Positions 35,577 through 45,000 of a stretch of DNA of 64,000 nucleotides are shown here, in pieces. A program made the translations under genes and the position numbers. Each line of letters starts with the position of its first letter. Position 1 is the stretch's first letter. Under the pieces are notes generated by a model that saw nothing but the letters and a program-made list of their open reading frames with translations, searched no databases and was not told the origin of the DNA. Source of the stretch: Bradyrhizobium sp. ISRA464 (GTDB lineage: Bacteria > Pseudomonadota > Alphaproteobacteria > Rhizobiales > Xanthobacteraceae); assembly GCF_029910095.1 (NCBI RefSeq), contig NZ_CP094526.1, forward strand, positions 1,736,001 through 1,800,000. Direction: 5' to 3'.

Positions 35577-36386
35577 TCAATCGTCGAGTTTGTTGAGGTC
35601 GCGCACCGACTGCATGATCGGCTCGAAATTCGCGCGCGCGTCGAGTGCGTCGAACAATTGCGCGGTGTCTTCGAGCAAGGCGTGCGAGCGCTGCAGCGCG
35701 ATCCGCACGTCATCCTGCGGCGTGTCGGACAGGCGGCCATGACCCGACAGCAGGATCCTCGAATTGAGACCCTTCAGCCGCTCCAGCGACTGGATGTAAT
35801 CGGCGATCGAGCCGGAGCCGAACACGCCGCCCATCACGCCGCCCGGCATCAGCGTGTCGGCCGCGAACAGCAGGCCCTTGTCCTGGTCGAACAGCGTAAT
35901 GCAAGCGGAGGTATGGCCCGGCGTGTACATCACGTTGAGGCGGAAATTGCCGAGGTCGATCAGATTGCCTTCCTCGAGCCAGAGGTCGATATCGATCGGC
36001 ACGTTCGGCTCGTTGAACATCTTGCGCAGCATCGAGAAGTCGTCGCGCAGCATGATCTTGTTGGCGGCGAGCCGGTGCGCGGCGATATAGGCAAGGCCGT
36101 GGAAATGATAGGCCGCGCCGATGTGGTCGAGATGCTCGTGGCTCAGCACCACCATGTCGATCATCTCGGGCGTCACCCCGAGGTGGTCGAGGCAGGCGAG
36201 GAGGGACGGATAGTTGGTCGACAGTCCGACGTCGATCATGATGGTCCGCTTGCTGCCGCGCACGAGATAGGCGTTCGCCGCGCGGTTCTTGAATCGGATC
36301 TGGTAGACGTCGTCGGCGGCCTGGATCAGCGTCGCCACGTCAGCTTCGAACAGCGTCTTGAACGGACTGGGCCGGCGCTCGCTCAT
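35577..36386 (-). CDS. MBL-fold metallo-hydrolase
   Basis: A 269-residue metallo-beta-lactamase-fold protein. The metal site is HEHLDHIGAAYHF (HxHxDH), with TPGHTSACITLFD and LSGHGRLSDTP supplying further His ligands. No signal peptide is seen, so it is cytoplasmic; its sequence is not that of a lactamase. It overlaps by four bases with the cyclic-nucleotide-binding gene upstream, so the two are translated together. The substrate is unknown; thioesters, lactones or phosphodiesters are all possible for this fold. Confidence 0.9.
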   Translation of the reverse strand: MSERRPSPFKTLFEADVATLIQAADDVYQIRFKNRAANAYLVRGSKRTIMIDVGLSTNYPSLLACLDHLGVTPEMIDMVVLSHEHLDHIGAAYHFHGLAYIAAHRLAANKIMLRDDFSMLRKMFNEPNVPIDIDLWLEEGNLIDLGNFRLNVMYTPGHTSACITLFDQDKGLLFAADTLMPGGVMGGVFGSGSIADYIQSLERLKGLNSRILLSGHGRLSDTPQDDVRIALQRSHALLEDTAQLFDALDARANFEPIMQSVRDLNKLDD

Positions 36387-36757
36387 GGGATGGCCGCTCC
36401 TTGGTAGGTGACGGCGTTGGACGCGCGCAGGCGCTTCGAGAGCGCGTCCATCACCATCAGCGCGAAGGCCGGCTGCTGGCTGACCAGATAGACGAAGCGG
36501 GCATGGTTGATCCGCATCACCCTTGTGCCGGGCGCGGAGGCGACCGCTGTCGCGGAGCGCGACGAGCCGTCGATCACGGCCATTTCGCCGAAGAACTCAC
36601 CCTTGCCGAGGCTGACGATGGTCGTTCTGTTTCCGCCGTTGATCTTCGTGATGTCGACCTTGCCATCGAGCACGACGAAGAGCTCGCGGCCGGTCGAGCC
36701 TTCCTCAAAAATGACGTCATCGACATCAAATTCATTGATGCATTTCTCGATCGTCAT
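36383..36757 (-). CDS. Single-domain cyclic-nucleotide-binding protein
   Basis: A 124-residue protein that is one cNMP-binding domain. The start is the ATG at 36757 (MTIEKCINEFDVDDVIFEEG), which follows GGGGAG; the longer open frame is not convincing. The binding cassette is intact: KGEFFGEMAVIDGSSRSATAVA, with the Glu and Arg that contact the ribose and phosphate. No DNA-binding or channel domain is attached. It probably senses cAMP or cGMP and acts on a partner; the MBL hydrolase, whose gene overlaps by four bases, is the obvious candidate. Confidence 0.9.
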   Translation of the reverse strand: MTIEKCINEFDVDDVIFEEGSTGRELFVVLDGKVDITKINGGNRTTIVSLGKGEFFGEMAVIDGSSRSATAVASAPGTRVMRINHARFVYLVSQQPAFALMVMDALSKRLRASNAVTYQGAAIP

Positions 36758-36883
36758 GGCACTCCCCTGCCTTCTGGCTGGAAGATGGCGGTATGTTAAT
36801 CGGGAAAGCGCCGCGCGCAAACGGAGCTGACGCAGATTGCCGCAGGGCAGCATCGCCCAAATCCGGCCCGGAAGAGTTCCTAA

Positions 36884-36941
36884 AATTTGGGTAATGGCGA
36901 GCCTGGGTAACGATTTCGCAAGCAATAAAAGTTACCAAATT
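36884..36941. promoter_or_regulatory. AT-rich inverted repeat upstream of the coiled-coil protein gene
   Basis: AATTTGGGTAA (36884-36894) and TTACCAAATT (36932-36941) are inverted copies apart from one extra G. They lie in an unusually AT-rich stretch between divergent genes, 27 bases before the GTG start at 36968. This looks like a promoter region with a possible operator. Confidence 0.4.
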
Positions 36942-36967
36942 GTCAACCTAGTCTGGAGATTTTGAAC

Positions 36968-37972
36968 GTGAGTGAGCAGCAGAGCGAGCCGCTTGGCGGT
37001 GAAACCGGCGCCGAAATGGCGGCGAAGACCGAGCCGGTGCTGGCCGCGGCCGATGCCGGGGCTGTCAGGCTCTCGCCCGACCAGGAAGAGACGTCGCCGA
37101 AGGCGGACGCCCCCAAGATCGAAGCGCCCAAGATCGAACCTCCGAAGATTGAGCCGGCCAGGGTCGAGCCGCCGAAGATGGACGCGCCCCGCGTCGAGGC
37201 CGGAAAGCGCGACGAGCCGCATTTCCCGGGCAAGATGATGATCATGGCGCCGGGCGACCGGACCTGGAATGACCGGACTTGGGACCACGAGGCATCGGCC
37301 TCGAAGCCGGCCTCGGAGCAGGCCGCCAAGCCGGCCGGCACCCGCCGGGTCGCGGCGATGGCCGCGGTGATCGCGCTCGCCGCCGTGGCCGGCGCCATCG
37401 GTGGCGCCTTCGCGACGACGGCACTCGGCCATTTCGCCCGCACGGATGTCGCGGCCGCAAAGGATACGCCGACGAAGGAAGCGCTCGACGCCTCGATCGC
37501 CCGGATCGACGGCGAAATCGCCGCCCTGAAGTCCAGCATCGACCAGACCGCCAAGAACGGCTCGGCTCAACTCAACAAGACCAACGACCGCCTGGAAAAG
37601 GTCGAGAAGGCGCAGGCCGAGCCGATGGCCAAGCTCGCCAAGCTCAGCGAGACGGTCGAGAAGCTTCGCACCACGCCGCAGGCCACCACCGGGGCGACGC
37701 CCGCGGCGGCAAGGGAAGTCACCGGCACGGTCACGCCGCCGGCGGCCGCAATCGCTTCCGCGCCCAAGGTCGAGGTCGGCCGGCTGCCGGTCGTCGAAGG
37801 CTGGGCGCTGCGCGATGTCGGCAATGGCAGTGCACTGATCGAGGGCCGCGGGGGCATCTATGAGGTCTATGCCGGCGATCCCGTCCCGGGTCTCGGACGC
37901 GTCGATGCCATCCGCAGGCAGGACGGGCGCTGGGTGGTCGTCACCAGCAGAGGCCTGATCGTCGCGCGCTGA
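36968..37972 (+). CDS. Membrane protein with repeat-rich N-terminus and coiled coil, unknown function
   Basis: A 334-residue protein (GTG start, preceded by CTGGAGA). Residues 1-80 are charged and Pro-rich, with PKIE-type repeats (APKIEAPKIEPPKIEPARVE). One membrane helix follows (about 125-150; AAMAAVIALAAVAGAIGGAF), then a coiled coil (about 170-235; IARIDGEIAALKSSIDQTAK) and a conserved-looking C-terminal domain (VEGWALRDVGNGSALIEGRG, then IVAR at the end). The layout, cytoplasmic tail plus one helix plus periplasmic coiled coil and small domain, suggests a scaffold across the inner membrane. I do not know the family. A terminator hairpin follows closely. Confidence 0.85.
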   Translation: MSEQQSEPLGGETGAEMAAKTEPVLAAADAGAVRLSPDQEETSPKADAPKIEAPKIEPPKIEPARVEPPKMDAPRVEAGKRDEPHFPGKMMIMAPGDRTWNDRTWDHEASASKPASEQAAKPAGTRRVAAMAAVIALAAVAGAIGGAFATTALGHFARTDVAAAKDTPTKEALDASIARIDGEIAALKSSIDQTAKNGSAQLNKTNDRLEKVEKAQAEPMAKLAKLSETVEKLRTTPQATTGATPAAAREVTGTVTPPAAAIASAPKVEVGRLPVVEGWALRDVGNGSALIEGRGGIYEVYAGDPVPGLGRVDAIRRQDGRWVVVTSRGLIVAR

Positions 37973-37998
37973 TCGCGGATCTCAGACAAAAACCAGGG

Positions 37999-38028
37999 CG
38001 CTTCACCGCGACGTGAAGCGTCTTTTTT
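37999..38028 (+). terminator. Rho-independent terminator
   Basis: CGCTTCAC (37999-38006) pairs with GTGAAGCG (38013-38020) across a six-base loop, and TCTTTTTTCT follows directly. It lies 27 bases after the stop of the coiled-coil protein gene. Confidence 0.85.
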
Positions 38029-38064
38029 CTTGAATAGGCTTCGCCGCGCGGTGTTAGTGGAGGC

Positions 38065-39612
38065 ATGAGCCGCGCGCTGCGATGCCTGCTGATCGTGTCT
38101 GTTCTGCTCGGCGGCGCCGGACAGGCGCGCGCAGGCGAGGATCGCCCACTCGAGCGGGGTCTCGCGGTCATCGATCCCGCCATCCTGCGCGAGCTTGATC
38201 ATGGCCGCTTCGACCTCGGCCGCATGCTGTCGCCGAAGCGATCGGCCGACGCGCCGCTGTCGAACCGCGAGCTGTTCAGCCTGCCGTCGATGGTGCCGGT
38301 GCGCGAGGCGCTCGCGCGTGAGTTCGATCGTTATGTGACGAACCACAAAGCGAGCCTGCCGAACGAGAGCATCGGCGTTGGCGACGGCTTCGCCTTCCAG
38401 CTGTTTGATCGCAACCTGTTTGAATCGCCAGACGTCCGCTTCGTGCTGTCGGGCATCGTCAACCGCATGGACCGCGCCTATGTGGCGCCGGCAAGTTGCG
38501 GCGAGATCCGGCTAATCTACCGCCTGACCCGCACCGACGTGCCGCTGATCGGCGAGAACGCGGTTTCGCAGCGCTTGCCAATGACCTTGAACCTGGTGCT
38601 GAAGGCGAAGGGCGACGGCAACGACGCGTCGCTCACTTGTCGCGAGATCGCGCGACGCTGGCTTGCGACCGCCGGCGCGCCGCCGACGATGGACAGGCTA
38701 TTCGGCAAGGATGGCCCGCTCGACCTGATCGGTGACCGGAACATCGATCGGATCGAGACCAACCTGCAGATCGCGCACGCGCCGAAATCGGCAGTGCGCG
38801 ATTTCCGCACCGACTATCTTTTGAAGGTGTTCGATTATGACGGCGAGGCGAAGCGTTTTGTGGAAGCGCCGCTGGAGAACCAGATCGATCGCGACCGCAT
38901 TCTGGCCGACGAGGGGCTCAAGCGCGACTTCAAGGCATGGCTGCTTGATCCCGGGCACTTCGCAGAGCTCGATCGGGGCACGCTGCTGATCCCCGAGCGC
39001 TTCCTTGCGAGGCGCGCCGTTGCGCCGACCCCGACCGGTTTCGATGTCAGCGATCTGCAGCCCGAATTCGGGCTGGTGGAGGGCGAGGGTGCGGCCGGCA
39101 AGGCCGTGTTCTCGGAGAGTGATGTGGTCGGCGCCCTGAAGCGGGCCGCCGCTGACGGGACCAGGTTGCAGAACATTCAGTCGGTCGCCGGCTTCAAGCG
39201 GCGCCTCAACGACGTGACCTGCGCGGGTTGCCACCAGACTCGCGGCATCGGCGGTTTTCACTTCCCCGGCGTCGACTGGATGGCGGCGAATCCGTCAAAT
39301 TCCACTGTGGTGCCGGCCTCGCCGCATTTCTTCGGCGATCAGGTCCGCCGCCGCGACATCCTTGCCAGCTTCCGCGGCGGCAAGGCGCCGGACTTTTCGC
39401 GCGGCTTCTCCAGCCGCCCGCAATCGCGCGGCAGCACCGAGCTCGCCGGCACCGAATACAGCGACGGCTGGGGCGCGCATTGCTACCTGCCGGCGGCGAA
39501 GCCCGCCGAGGCCGACCGCAGTTTTCAGGGCTGGACTTGCGCCGAGGGGCTCGCCTGCCAGCTTGCAGGCCAAGCGTCGCGCATCGGCATGTGTTTCGTG
39601 AAGGGGCGGTAA
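38065..39612 (+). CDS. Exported protein with one haem-binding CXXCH motif, unknown function
   Basis: A 515-residue protein with a Sec signal peptide (LRCLLIVSVLLGGAGQARA). The first 370 residues show no family I recognise. At residues 386-390 is CAGCH, followed by QTRGIGGFHFPGVDW, the pattern of a c-type haem site. The last 60 residues hold four further Cys (WGAHCYLP, WTCAEGLACQ, GMCFVKG) that could form disulfides. If haem is attached it is a periplasmic mono-haem protein of unusual size, with the motif close to the C-terminus. No electron-transfer gene is adjacent. An oxidoreductase or sensor role is possible; I cannot say which. Confidence 0.85.
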   Translation: MSRALRCLLIVSVLLGGAGQARAGEDRPLERGLAVIDPAILRELDHGRFDLGRMLSPKRSADAPLSNRELFSLPSMVPVREALAREFDRYVTNHKASLPNESIGVGDGFAFQLFDRNLFESPDVRFVLSGIVNRMDRAYVAPASCGEIRLIYRLTRTDVPLIGENAVSQRLPMTLNLVLKAKGDGNDASLTCREIARRWLATAGAPPTMDRLFGKDGPLDLIGDRNIDRIETNLQIAHAPKSAVRDFRTDYLLKVFDYDGEAKRFVEAPLENQIDRDRILADEGLKRDFKAWLLDPGHFAELDRGTLLIPERFLARRAVAPTPTGFDVSDLQPEFGLVEGEGAAGKAVFSESDVVGALKRAAADGTRLQNIQSVAGFKRRLNDVTCAGCHQTRGIGGFHFPGVDWMAANPSNSTVVPASPHFFGDQVRRRDILASFRGGKAPDFSRGFSSRPQSRGSTELAGTEYSDGWGAHCYLPAAKPAEADRSFQGWTCAEGLACQLAGQASRIGMCFVKGR

Positions 39613-39668
39613 CGGTCGCTTCCATCGGATTGATGCGCGCGCGGTCCGGGCCCGGCTCAGGCGCGTTC

Positions 39669-40313
39669 CTACGCGTAGTGCTTCAGGCGCGGGCCGGGCA
39701 GCAGATCATAGGCGGACTTCCAGCCGGGCAGGGCCGCAATGCGGCCGAGCCACGCGCTGATATTCGGATGGCTCGTCGCGAAATCGTAGCCGGTCTCGTC
39801 GCTTGGATAGTGCAGATAGGCCATCATCGAGAAATCCGACACCGTCGGCCGCGCTCCGATCATGAAGACATTGCGGCCGCTATGCTGGTCAAGGATGCCG
39901 AGGAAGTCGTCGAGCCGCGCGCGGAAATATTTCAGCACCGCAGGGTTGGCCGACGGCGTGAAGGTACGCAGGAAGCGGTAGGTCGCCATGTAGCCGGAGA
40001 GCTTCTGGTTGTCCCAGAACAGCCAACGTAGCAGCTCGAACGTCTCGGCCGGCGTCTCGCCACCGAACTTGCCGTACTGCTCGGCGAGCTGCAGCAGGAT
40101 CGGCGCGGTCTGAGTGCGGCGCTCGCCGTCGACCTCCAGCACCGGGATCTCGCCCATCTCGTTCACTGTCGCGCGCCACTCTGGGGTTCGCGTGACGCCG
40201 CCGCCGAAATCGGTCCACACCGGCTCGAAGCTCTCGCCACAGAGCGTGAGCATCAGCGCGAGCTTGTAGCTGTTGCCGGATTCCGGGAAGTAGTGCAGGC
40301 GATAGCGGGGCAT
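39669..40313 (-). CDS. Glutathione S-transferase family protein
   Basis: A 214-residue GST; the start is taken at the ATG at 40313 (MPRYRLHYFPESGNSYKLAL). The N-terminal thioredoxin-like domain includes MGEIPVLEVDGERRTQTAPI, and the helical C-terminal domain includes RNVFMIGARPTVSDFSMMAY. The Tyr/Ser-rich start suggests a catalytic Tyr or Ser near residue 8-13. It is not closely similar to the other GST at 34881-35495. It ends 57 bases from the convergent CXXCH-protein gene, and its upstream gap is filled with repeats. Confidence 0.9.
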   Translation of the reverse strand: MPRYRLHYFPESGNSYKLALMLTLCGESFEPVWTDFGGGVTRTPEWRATVNEMGEIPVLEVDGERRTQTAPILLQLAEQYGKFGGETPAETFELLRWLFWDNQKLSGYMATYRFLRTFTPSANPAVLKYFRARLDDFLGILDQHSGRNVFMIGARPTVSDFSMMAYLHYPSDETGYDFATSHPNISAWLGRIAALPGWKSAYDLLPGPRLKHYA

Positions 40314-40351
40314 GTCGGGGGCATTCCTATGATGGAAAACTCGCGGACTAC

Positions 40352-40440
40352 GTAGCCCGGATGAAGCGAAGCGCAATCCGGGATTGCATGATCCGGTTGC
40401 GAGACTTGTCCCGGATTTCGCTTCGCTCCATCCGGGCTAC
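40352..40440. repeat. Inverted repeat, GTAGCCCGGATG type
   Basis: GTAGCCCGGATGAAGCGAAG (from 40352) with CGCAATCCGGGA on the left is mirrored by TCCCGGATTTCGCTTCGCTC and CATCCGGGCTAC on the right. The arms are about 32 bases with two or three mismatches. It abuts a repeat of a different family at 40444-40525. Confidence 0.75.
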
Positions 40441-40443
40441 TGC

Positions 40444-40525
40444 GTCATTGCGGGAAGCGACAGCGGCGAAGCAATCCATGCCTCCGCAGCGGTGCTATGG
40501 ATTGCTTCGCGCCGCTCGCAATGAC
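40444..40525. repeat. REP-like repeat, GTCATTGCGAGCG family, copy 3
   Basis: GTCATTGCGGGAAGCGACAG and GCGAAGCAATCCAT on the left are mirrored by ATGGATTGCTTCGC and GCCGCTCGCAATGAC on the right. It fills the gap upstream of the GST and downstream of the CoA-transferase gene. Confidence 0.75.
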
Positions 40526-40546
40526 GATCCGGAATGAGCGCGTTCT

Positions 40547-41752
40547 CTACGCCACCGCGCCGGAGGCGCGCAGCTGCTTGATCGTCGCCTCGTCGTAGCC
40601 GGCCTGGCGCAGGATCTCGTCGGAGTGCTCGCCGACCTCGGGTGGCTTGCGCGGCTGCACCTTCTTGGCGCCGTCGATGAAGATCGGGCTGTTGACCGTC
40701 AGCATGGTGTCGTTCTCGAAGCGCACCAGCACCTCGTTCTCGATCATCTGCTTGTCGTTCGGGATGTCGTCGAGAATTCCGACGACGCCGAACACCAGGC
40801 CGTTGCCGTCGAGGACCTTGCGCCATTCGGCGAGGTCCCTGGTCGCGAACACCTCGTCGAAGATCTTGATCAGCTCGACCGAGCGCGCGTGACGGTCCGC
40901 CTTGGTGATGAAGCGCGGATCGGCGACGAGATCCTCGCGGCCGAGGCAGCGCGCCAGCGTCGGCCATTGCCGGTCTTCGTTGAGCAGCGACAGGATGATC
41001 CAGCGGCCGTCCTTACACTTGTAGTGGTTGGTGACGGCGTTCAGGGCCTCTTCGCGCGGCTTGCGCTTCTTGAACTTGGCGCCCGAGAGCTTGGCCTGCG
41101 CCAGCACGCCGTTGGCCCAGACGCCGTTGGCCATCAGGTTGGTCGAGACGTGCGAGCCCTTGCCGGTCTTCTCGCGCTTGAACAGCGCGGTCACGATCGC
41201 GCCATAGAAGGCCATCGCGCAGGGGTGGTCGCCCATGCCTGCGACCGAGCGGGCAGGGGTGGTCTCCTCGTCGGCGCGCACCAGGTCCATCAGGCCGGAT
41301 CGCGCCCAATAGGCATTGGAGTCGAAGCCGGGCTTGTTGGCCTCTTCGCCCTTCTCGCCATAGCCGGTGAAGGAAGCATAGATCAGCCGGTCGTTGAGAT
41401 GGGCGAGGTGATCGTAGGTGATGCCGAGCTTCGCGCGGACCTGCGGCGGCATGTTGGTGATGAAGACGTCGGCCTCCGCGACGAGCTTGTAGAGCACCTG
41501 CTGCGCCTCCGGCTTGGTGAGGTCGAGCGCCAGGCTCTTCTTGTTGCGGGCCTCAAGCAGCCACGCGAAATTGTGTTCGCTCGCGGGATAGCCGGGCAGG
41601 TTCGGCAGGTTCCTGTAGGGATCGCCGGCACCCGGCGGCTCGATCTTGATGACGTCGGCGCCGAAGTCGGACAGCACGGTGGCGGCCGCGGGCGCGGCGA
41701 TGAAGCTCGCGCAATCAAGAACCTTGAGCCCGTCAAAAATGCCTTTTTCCAT
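40547..41752 (-). CDS. Class III (CaiB/BaiF) CoA-transferase
   Basis: A 401-residue protein from the ATG at 41752 (MEKGIFDGLKVLDCASFIAA). Family marks are PAAATVLSDFGADVIKIEPP, the SLALDLTKPEAQQVLYKLV region, and the catalytic Asp expected in SVAGMGDHPCAMAFYGAI. These enzymes move CoA between carboxylic acids, usually from succinyl-CoA or another acyl-CoA to a degradation intermediate. No partner gene is next to it; both sides are repeats and unrelated genes, so the substrate is open. Confidence 0.92.
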   Translation of the reverse strand: MEKGIFDGLKVLDCASFIAAPAAATVLSDFGADVIKIEPPGAGDPYRNLPNLPGYPASEHNFAWLLEARNKKSLALDLTKPEAQQVLYKLVAEADVFITNMPPQVRAKLGITYDHLAHLNDRLIYASFTGYGEKGEEANKPGFDSNAYWARSGLMDLVRADEETTPARSVAGMGDHPCAMAFYGAIVTALFKREKTGKGSHVSTNLMANGVWANGVLAQAKLSGAKFKKRKPREEALNAVTNHYKCKDGRWIILSLLNEDRQWPTLARCLGREDLVADPRFITKADRHARSVELIKIFDEVFATRDLAEWRKVLDGNGLVFGVVGILDDIPNDKQMIENEVLVRFENDTMLTVNSPIFIDGAKKVQPRKPPEVGEHSDEILRQAGYDEATIKQLRASGAVA

Positions 41753-41910
41753 CGTGCCGTCGCTCCCGTGGCGCTTGTTGATGTTTTTCCGGTGGCTGGA
41801 ATATCGAATGCGATGATCCCCGATCGGGCCGCCATTTGACCCATGTCGGGGGCACGTTGCAACCCAAGTCATTTCAGGGCGATACGGCGCAAAACGCGGG
41901 GTGAGCAAAG

Positions 41911-42016
41911 CCAACGGGTTGCGCGAACGCGCGCCCGACGACAGGCTCCACGAAGCAATCAATGCCTCGGCGCGGGGATAGATGGATTGCTTCGTCGCTT
42001 CGCTCCTCGCAATGAC
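41911..42016. repeat. REP-like repeat, GTCATTGCGAGCG family, copy 4
   Basis: The left part, CCAACGGGTTGCGCGAACGC followed by GCGCCCGACGACAGG, is shared with the copy at 34753-34869. The right end, GGATTGCTTCGTCGCTTCGC and TCCTCGCAATGAC, is the best match to the family consensus. It lies downstream of putA and upstream of the CoA-transferase gene, both on the minus strand. Confidence 0.75.
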
Positions 42017-42023
42017 GGTGAAC

Positions 42024-45000
42024 CTACTCCATCCCTGCCATCAGCGCGGCATTGCCGCCCGCGGCGGCGGTGTTGATGGTCACTGTCTGCTCAGTCGCGA
42101 AGCGCGCGAGGTAATGCGGTCCGCCGGCTTTGGGGCCGGTGCCGGAGAGCCCGCTGCCGCCGAACGGCTGCACGCCGACCACGGCGCCGATCATGTTGCG
42201 GTTGACATAGATGTTGCCAACCTGAAGACGATCGATCACGTCCTCGACCGTGTCCTCGATGCGGGAATGGATGCCGAGCGTCAGCCCGAAGCCCGTCGCC
42301 TCAATCGCGGCCAACACCGCGCCGAGGCGCTCGGCACGGTAGCGCACCACATGCAGGATCGGGCCGAACACCTCCTCGGTGAGCTGGCCGGCGTCAGACA
42401 GTTCAAAGATATGGGGCGCCACGAAATTGCCGGCGGGCGCCTCGCCGGCGAGATGGGTGCGCGCCTGCCTTTTCATGCGTGCGATATGCGCATCCAGTCG
42501 TTGCTTTGCCTCCGCATCGATCACCGGCCCGACATGCGTTGACGGATCGGACGGATCGCCGATCTTCAACTCACGCGCCGCGCCCGCGATCATCTCGATC
42601 GTGCGGTCGGCGACGTCGTCCTGTACGAACAGCAGCCGCAGCGCCGAGCAGCGCTGGCCGGCGGAGCGGAACGCCGAGGTCACGACATCGTCGGCGACCT
42701 GCTCGGGCAGCGCGGTGGCATCGACGATCATCGCATTGATGCCGCCGGTCTCCGCGATCAGCGGCACGATCGGGCCGTCCTTGGCCGCCAGCGTCCGGTT
42801 GATCGATCGCGCCACCTCGGTCGAGCCGGTGAAGACGACGCCTGCGATCTGCGGATGGGCAACCAGCGCGGCGCCGATCGCGCCGTCACCCTGAACGAGA
42901 TGCAACGCGGACGCCGGCACGCCGGCCTCATGCAGCAGCCGGACGGCTTCGGCCGCGACCAGCGGCGTCTGCTCGGCCGGCTTGGCGATCACCGCGTTGC
43001 CCGCCATCAGCGCCGCCGACACCTGGCCGAGGAAGATCGCCAGCGGAAAATTCCACGGCGAGATCGCGACGAAGGCGCCGCGGCCGCGCAAAACCAGCAC
43101 GTTGCTTTCGCCGGTCGGCCCCGGCATCGCTTCGCCATCGCCGAACAGCTTGCGCCCGAGCGCTGCATAGTACCGACAGAAATCCGTCGCCTCGCGCACC
43201 TCGGAGAGCGCGTCGTCCAGCGTCTTGCCGCCCTCGCTCTGCAACAAAGCGACGAAATGCGCGCGGCGCTGCTCCAGGAGGTTTGCGGCCTTGTCCAGGA
43301 TATCGGCGCGTTTTTGTGCGGGCGTGGCGTTCCATGCCGTGAAGCCGCGGCGTGCGGCGACGACGGCCGCATTGGCCTGCTCCGCGGTGAACGAATTCAC
43401 CGTGGCGGGCGGCCCCTTCTGTTCGGCTGCAACCGCCGACGTGAGCTGGTCGAGCGCTGTGCGCTCGCCGAACTCGATGCCGTGCGAATTCTCGCGCTGC
43501 GGCCGATAGAGATCGGCGGGTCGCGGAATCTCCGGATGGTTGGCATTGCTCGCGATACCGATGATCTCGGCGGGACGGCGCAAGAGGCTCGCGGCCGGCA
43601 CCTTGTCGTCGGCGGCCAGCGCGACGAAGGAGGAGTTGGCGCCGTTCTCGAGCAGTCGCCGCACCAGATAGGCGAGCAGGTCGCGGTGGCTGCCGACCGG
43701 AGCATAGGTGCGATGGGCGATCTCGGGCCGCTCTTCGCCGAGCTGCGCATACAGCGCTTCGCCCATGCCGTGCAGCCGCTGGAATTCGAAGCTCTCGGGA
43801 TCGTCGGCGAGTTCGAGGATGGTCGCGACCGTGAGCGCGTTGTGGGTGGCGAATTGCGGAAACAGCCGCGGCCGCAGCGCCAGCAGCTTACGCGCGCAGG
43901 CGACGTAGTTCAGGTCGGTCATCGCCTTGCGGGTGAAGACCGGATAGCCGTTGAGTCCGCGCTCCTGCGCGCGCTTGATCTCGGTGTCCCAATAGGCGCC
44001 CTTGACCAGGCGCACCATCATCTTGCGGTCGAGCCTGCGTGCAAGTGCGTCGACATAATCGATCACGTCGGCGGCACGCTTCTGATAGGCCTGGATGGCG
44101 AGGCCGAAGCCGTTCCAACCCGCAAGCGAGGCATCCGCGAGCGCGGCGGCGATCACGTCGAGCGACAGTTCCAGCCGGTCGGCCTCCTCGGCATCGACGG
44201 TGAAATTCAGGTCGAACGCCTTGGCGCGGTGTGCGAGTTCGACCAACCGAGGCACCAGCTCGGTCATCACGCGGGCGCGACTTACCGCCTCGAAGCGCGG
44301 ATGCAGCGCGGAGAGCTTGACGGAGATGCCGGGCCGGTCGGGCAGGGGACGCGCGCCGGCGGTCTTGCCGATCGCCTCGATCGCGCGCGCATAGGATTCG
44401 AAGTAGCGGTGCGCATCGTCGGCGGTGCGCGCGCCCTCGCCGAGCATGTCGAAGGAATAGCGCGAGCCGCGCGCCGAATGCGATTGCGCGCGCGACAGCG
44501 CCGCCTCGATGGTCTCACCGAGCACGAAATGGCTGCCCATCAGCCGCATCGCTTGCCGCGTGGCCGCGCGCACCGCCGGCGCGCCGAGCCGTTTCGTCAA
44601 TCGTCCGATCGAGCCCTGCGGCGTCTCGCCAGGCTGGATCACGCGCGCTGACACGCCCAGCGCCCAGGCCGAGGCGTTGACCAGGAACGCGCTCGACCTG
44701 GTCTCGTGGTTGATGAAGTCACCCTGGCCGAGCTTGTCCTCGATGAACTGGTCGGCGGTGCGCGCGTCAGGCACGCGCAGCAGCGCCTCTGCCAGCACCA
44801 TCAGCGCCAAACCTTCCTTGGTCGAGAGCGCGAACTCGCGCAGCATGTCCTCGACCCCGCCGAGCGGATCGTCATTGGCGCGGATGGCCTCGATCAGGCG
44901 CGTCGCGGTGCGATCGATCCGCGCCTCCCGGCCTGCGCCGAGCCTGCTGTCGGCCAGCAGGCGGGCGGCGAGAGCGGCATCGTCGGGGGCGTAGGGGGCG

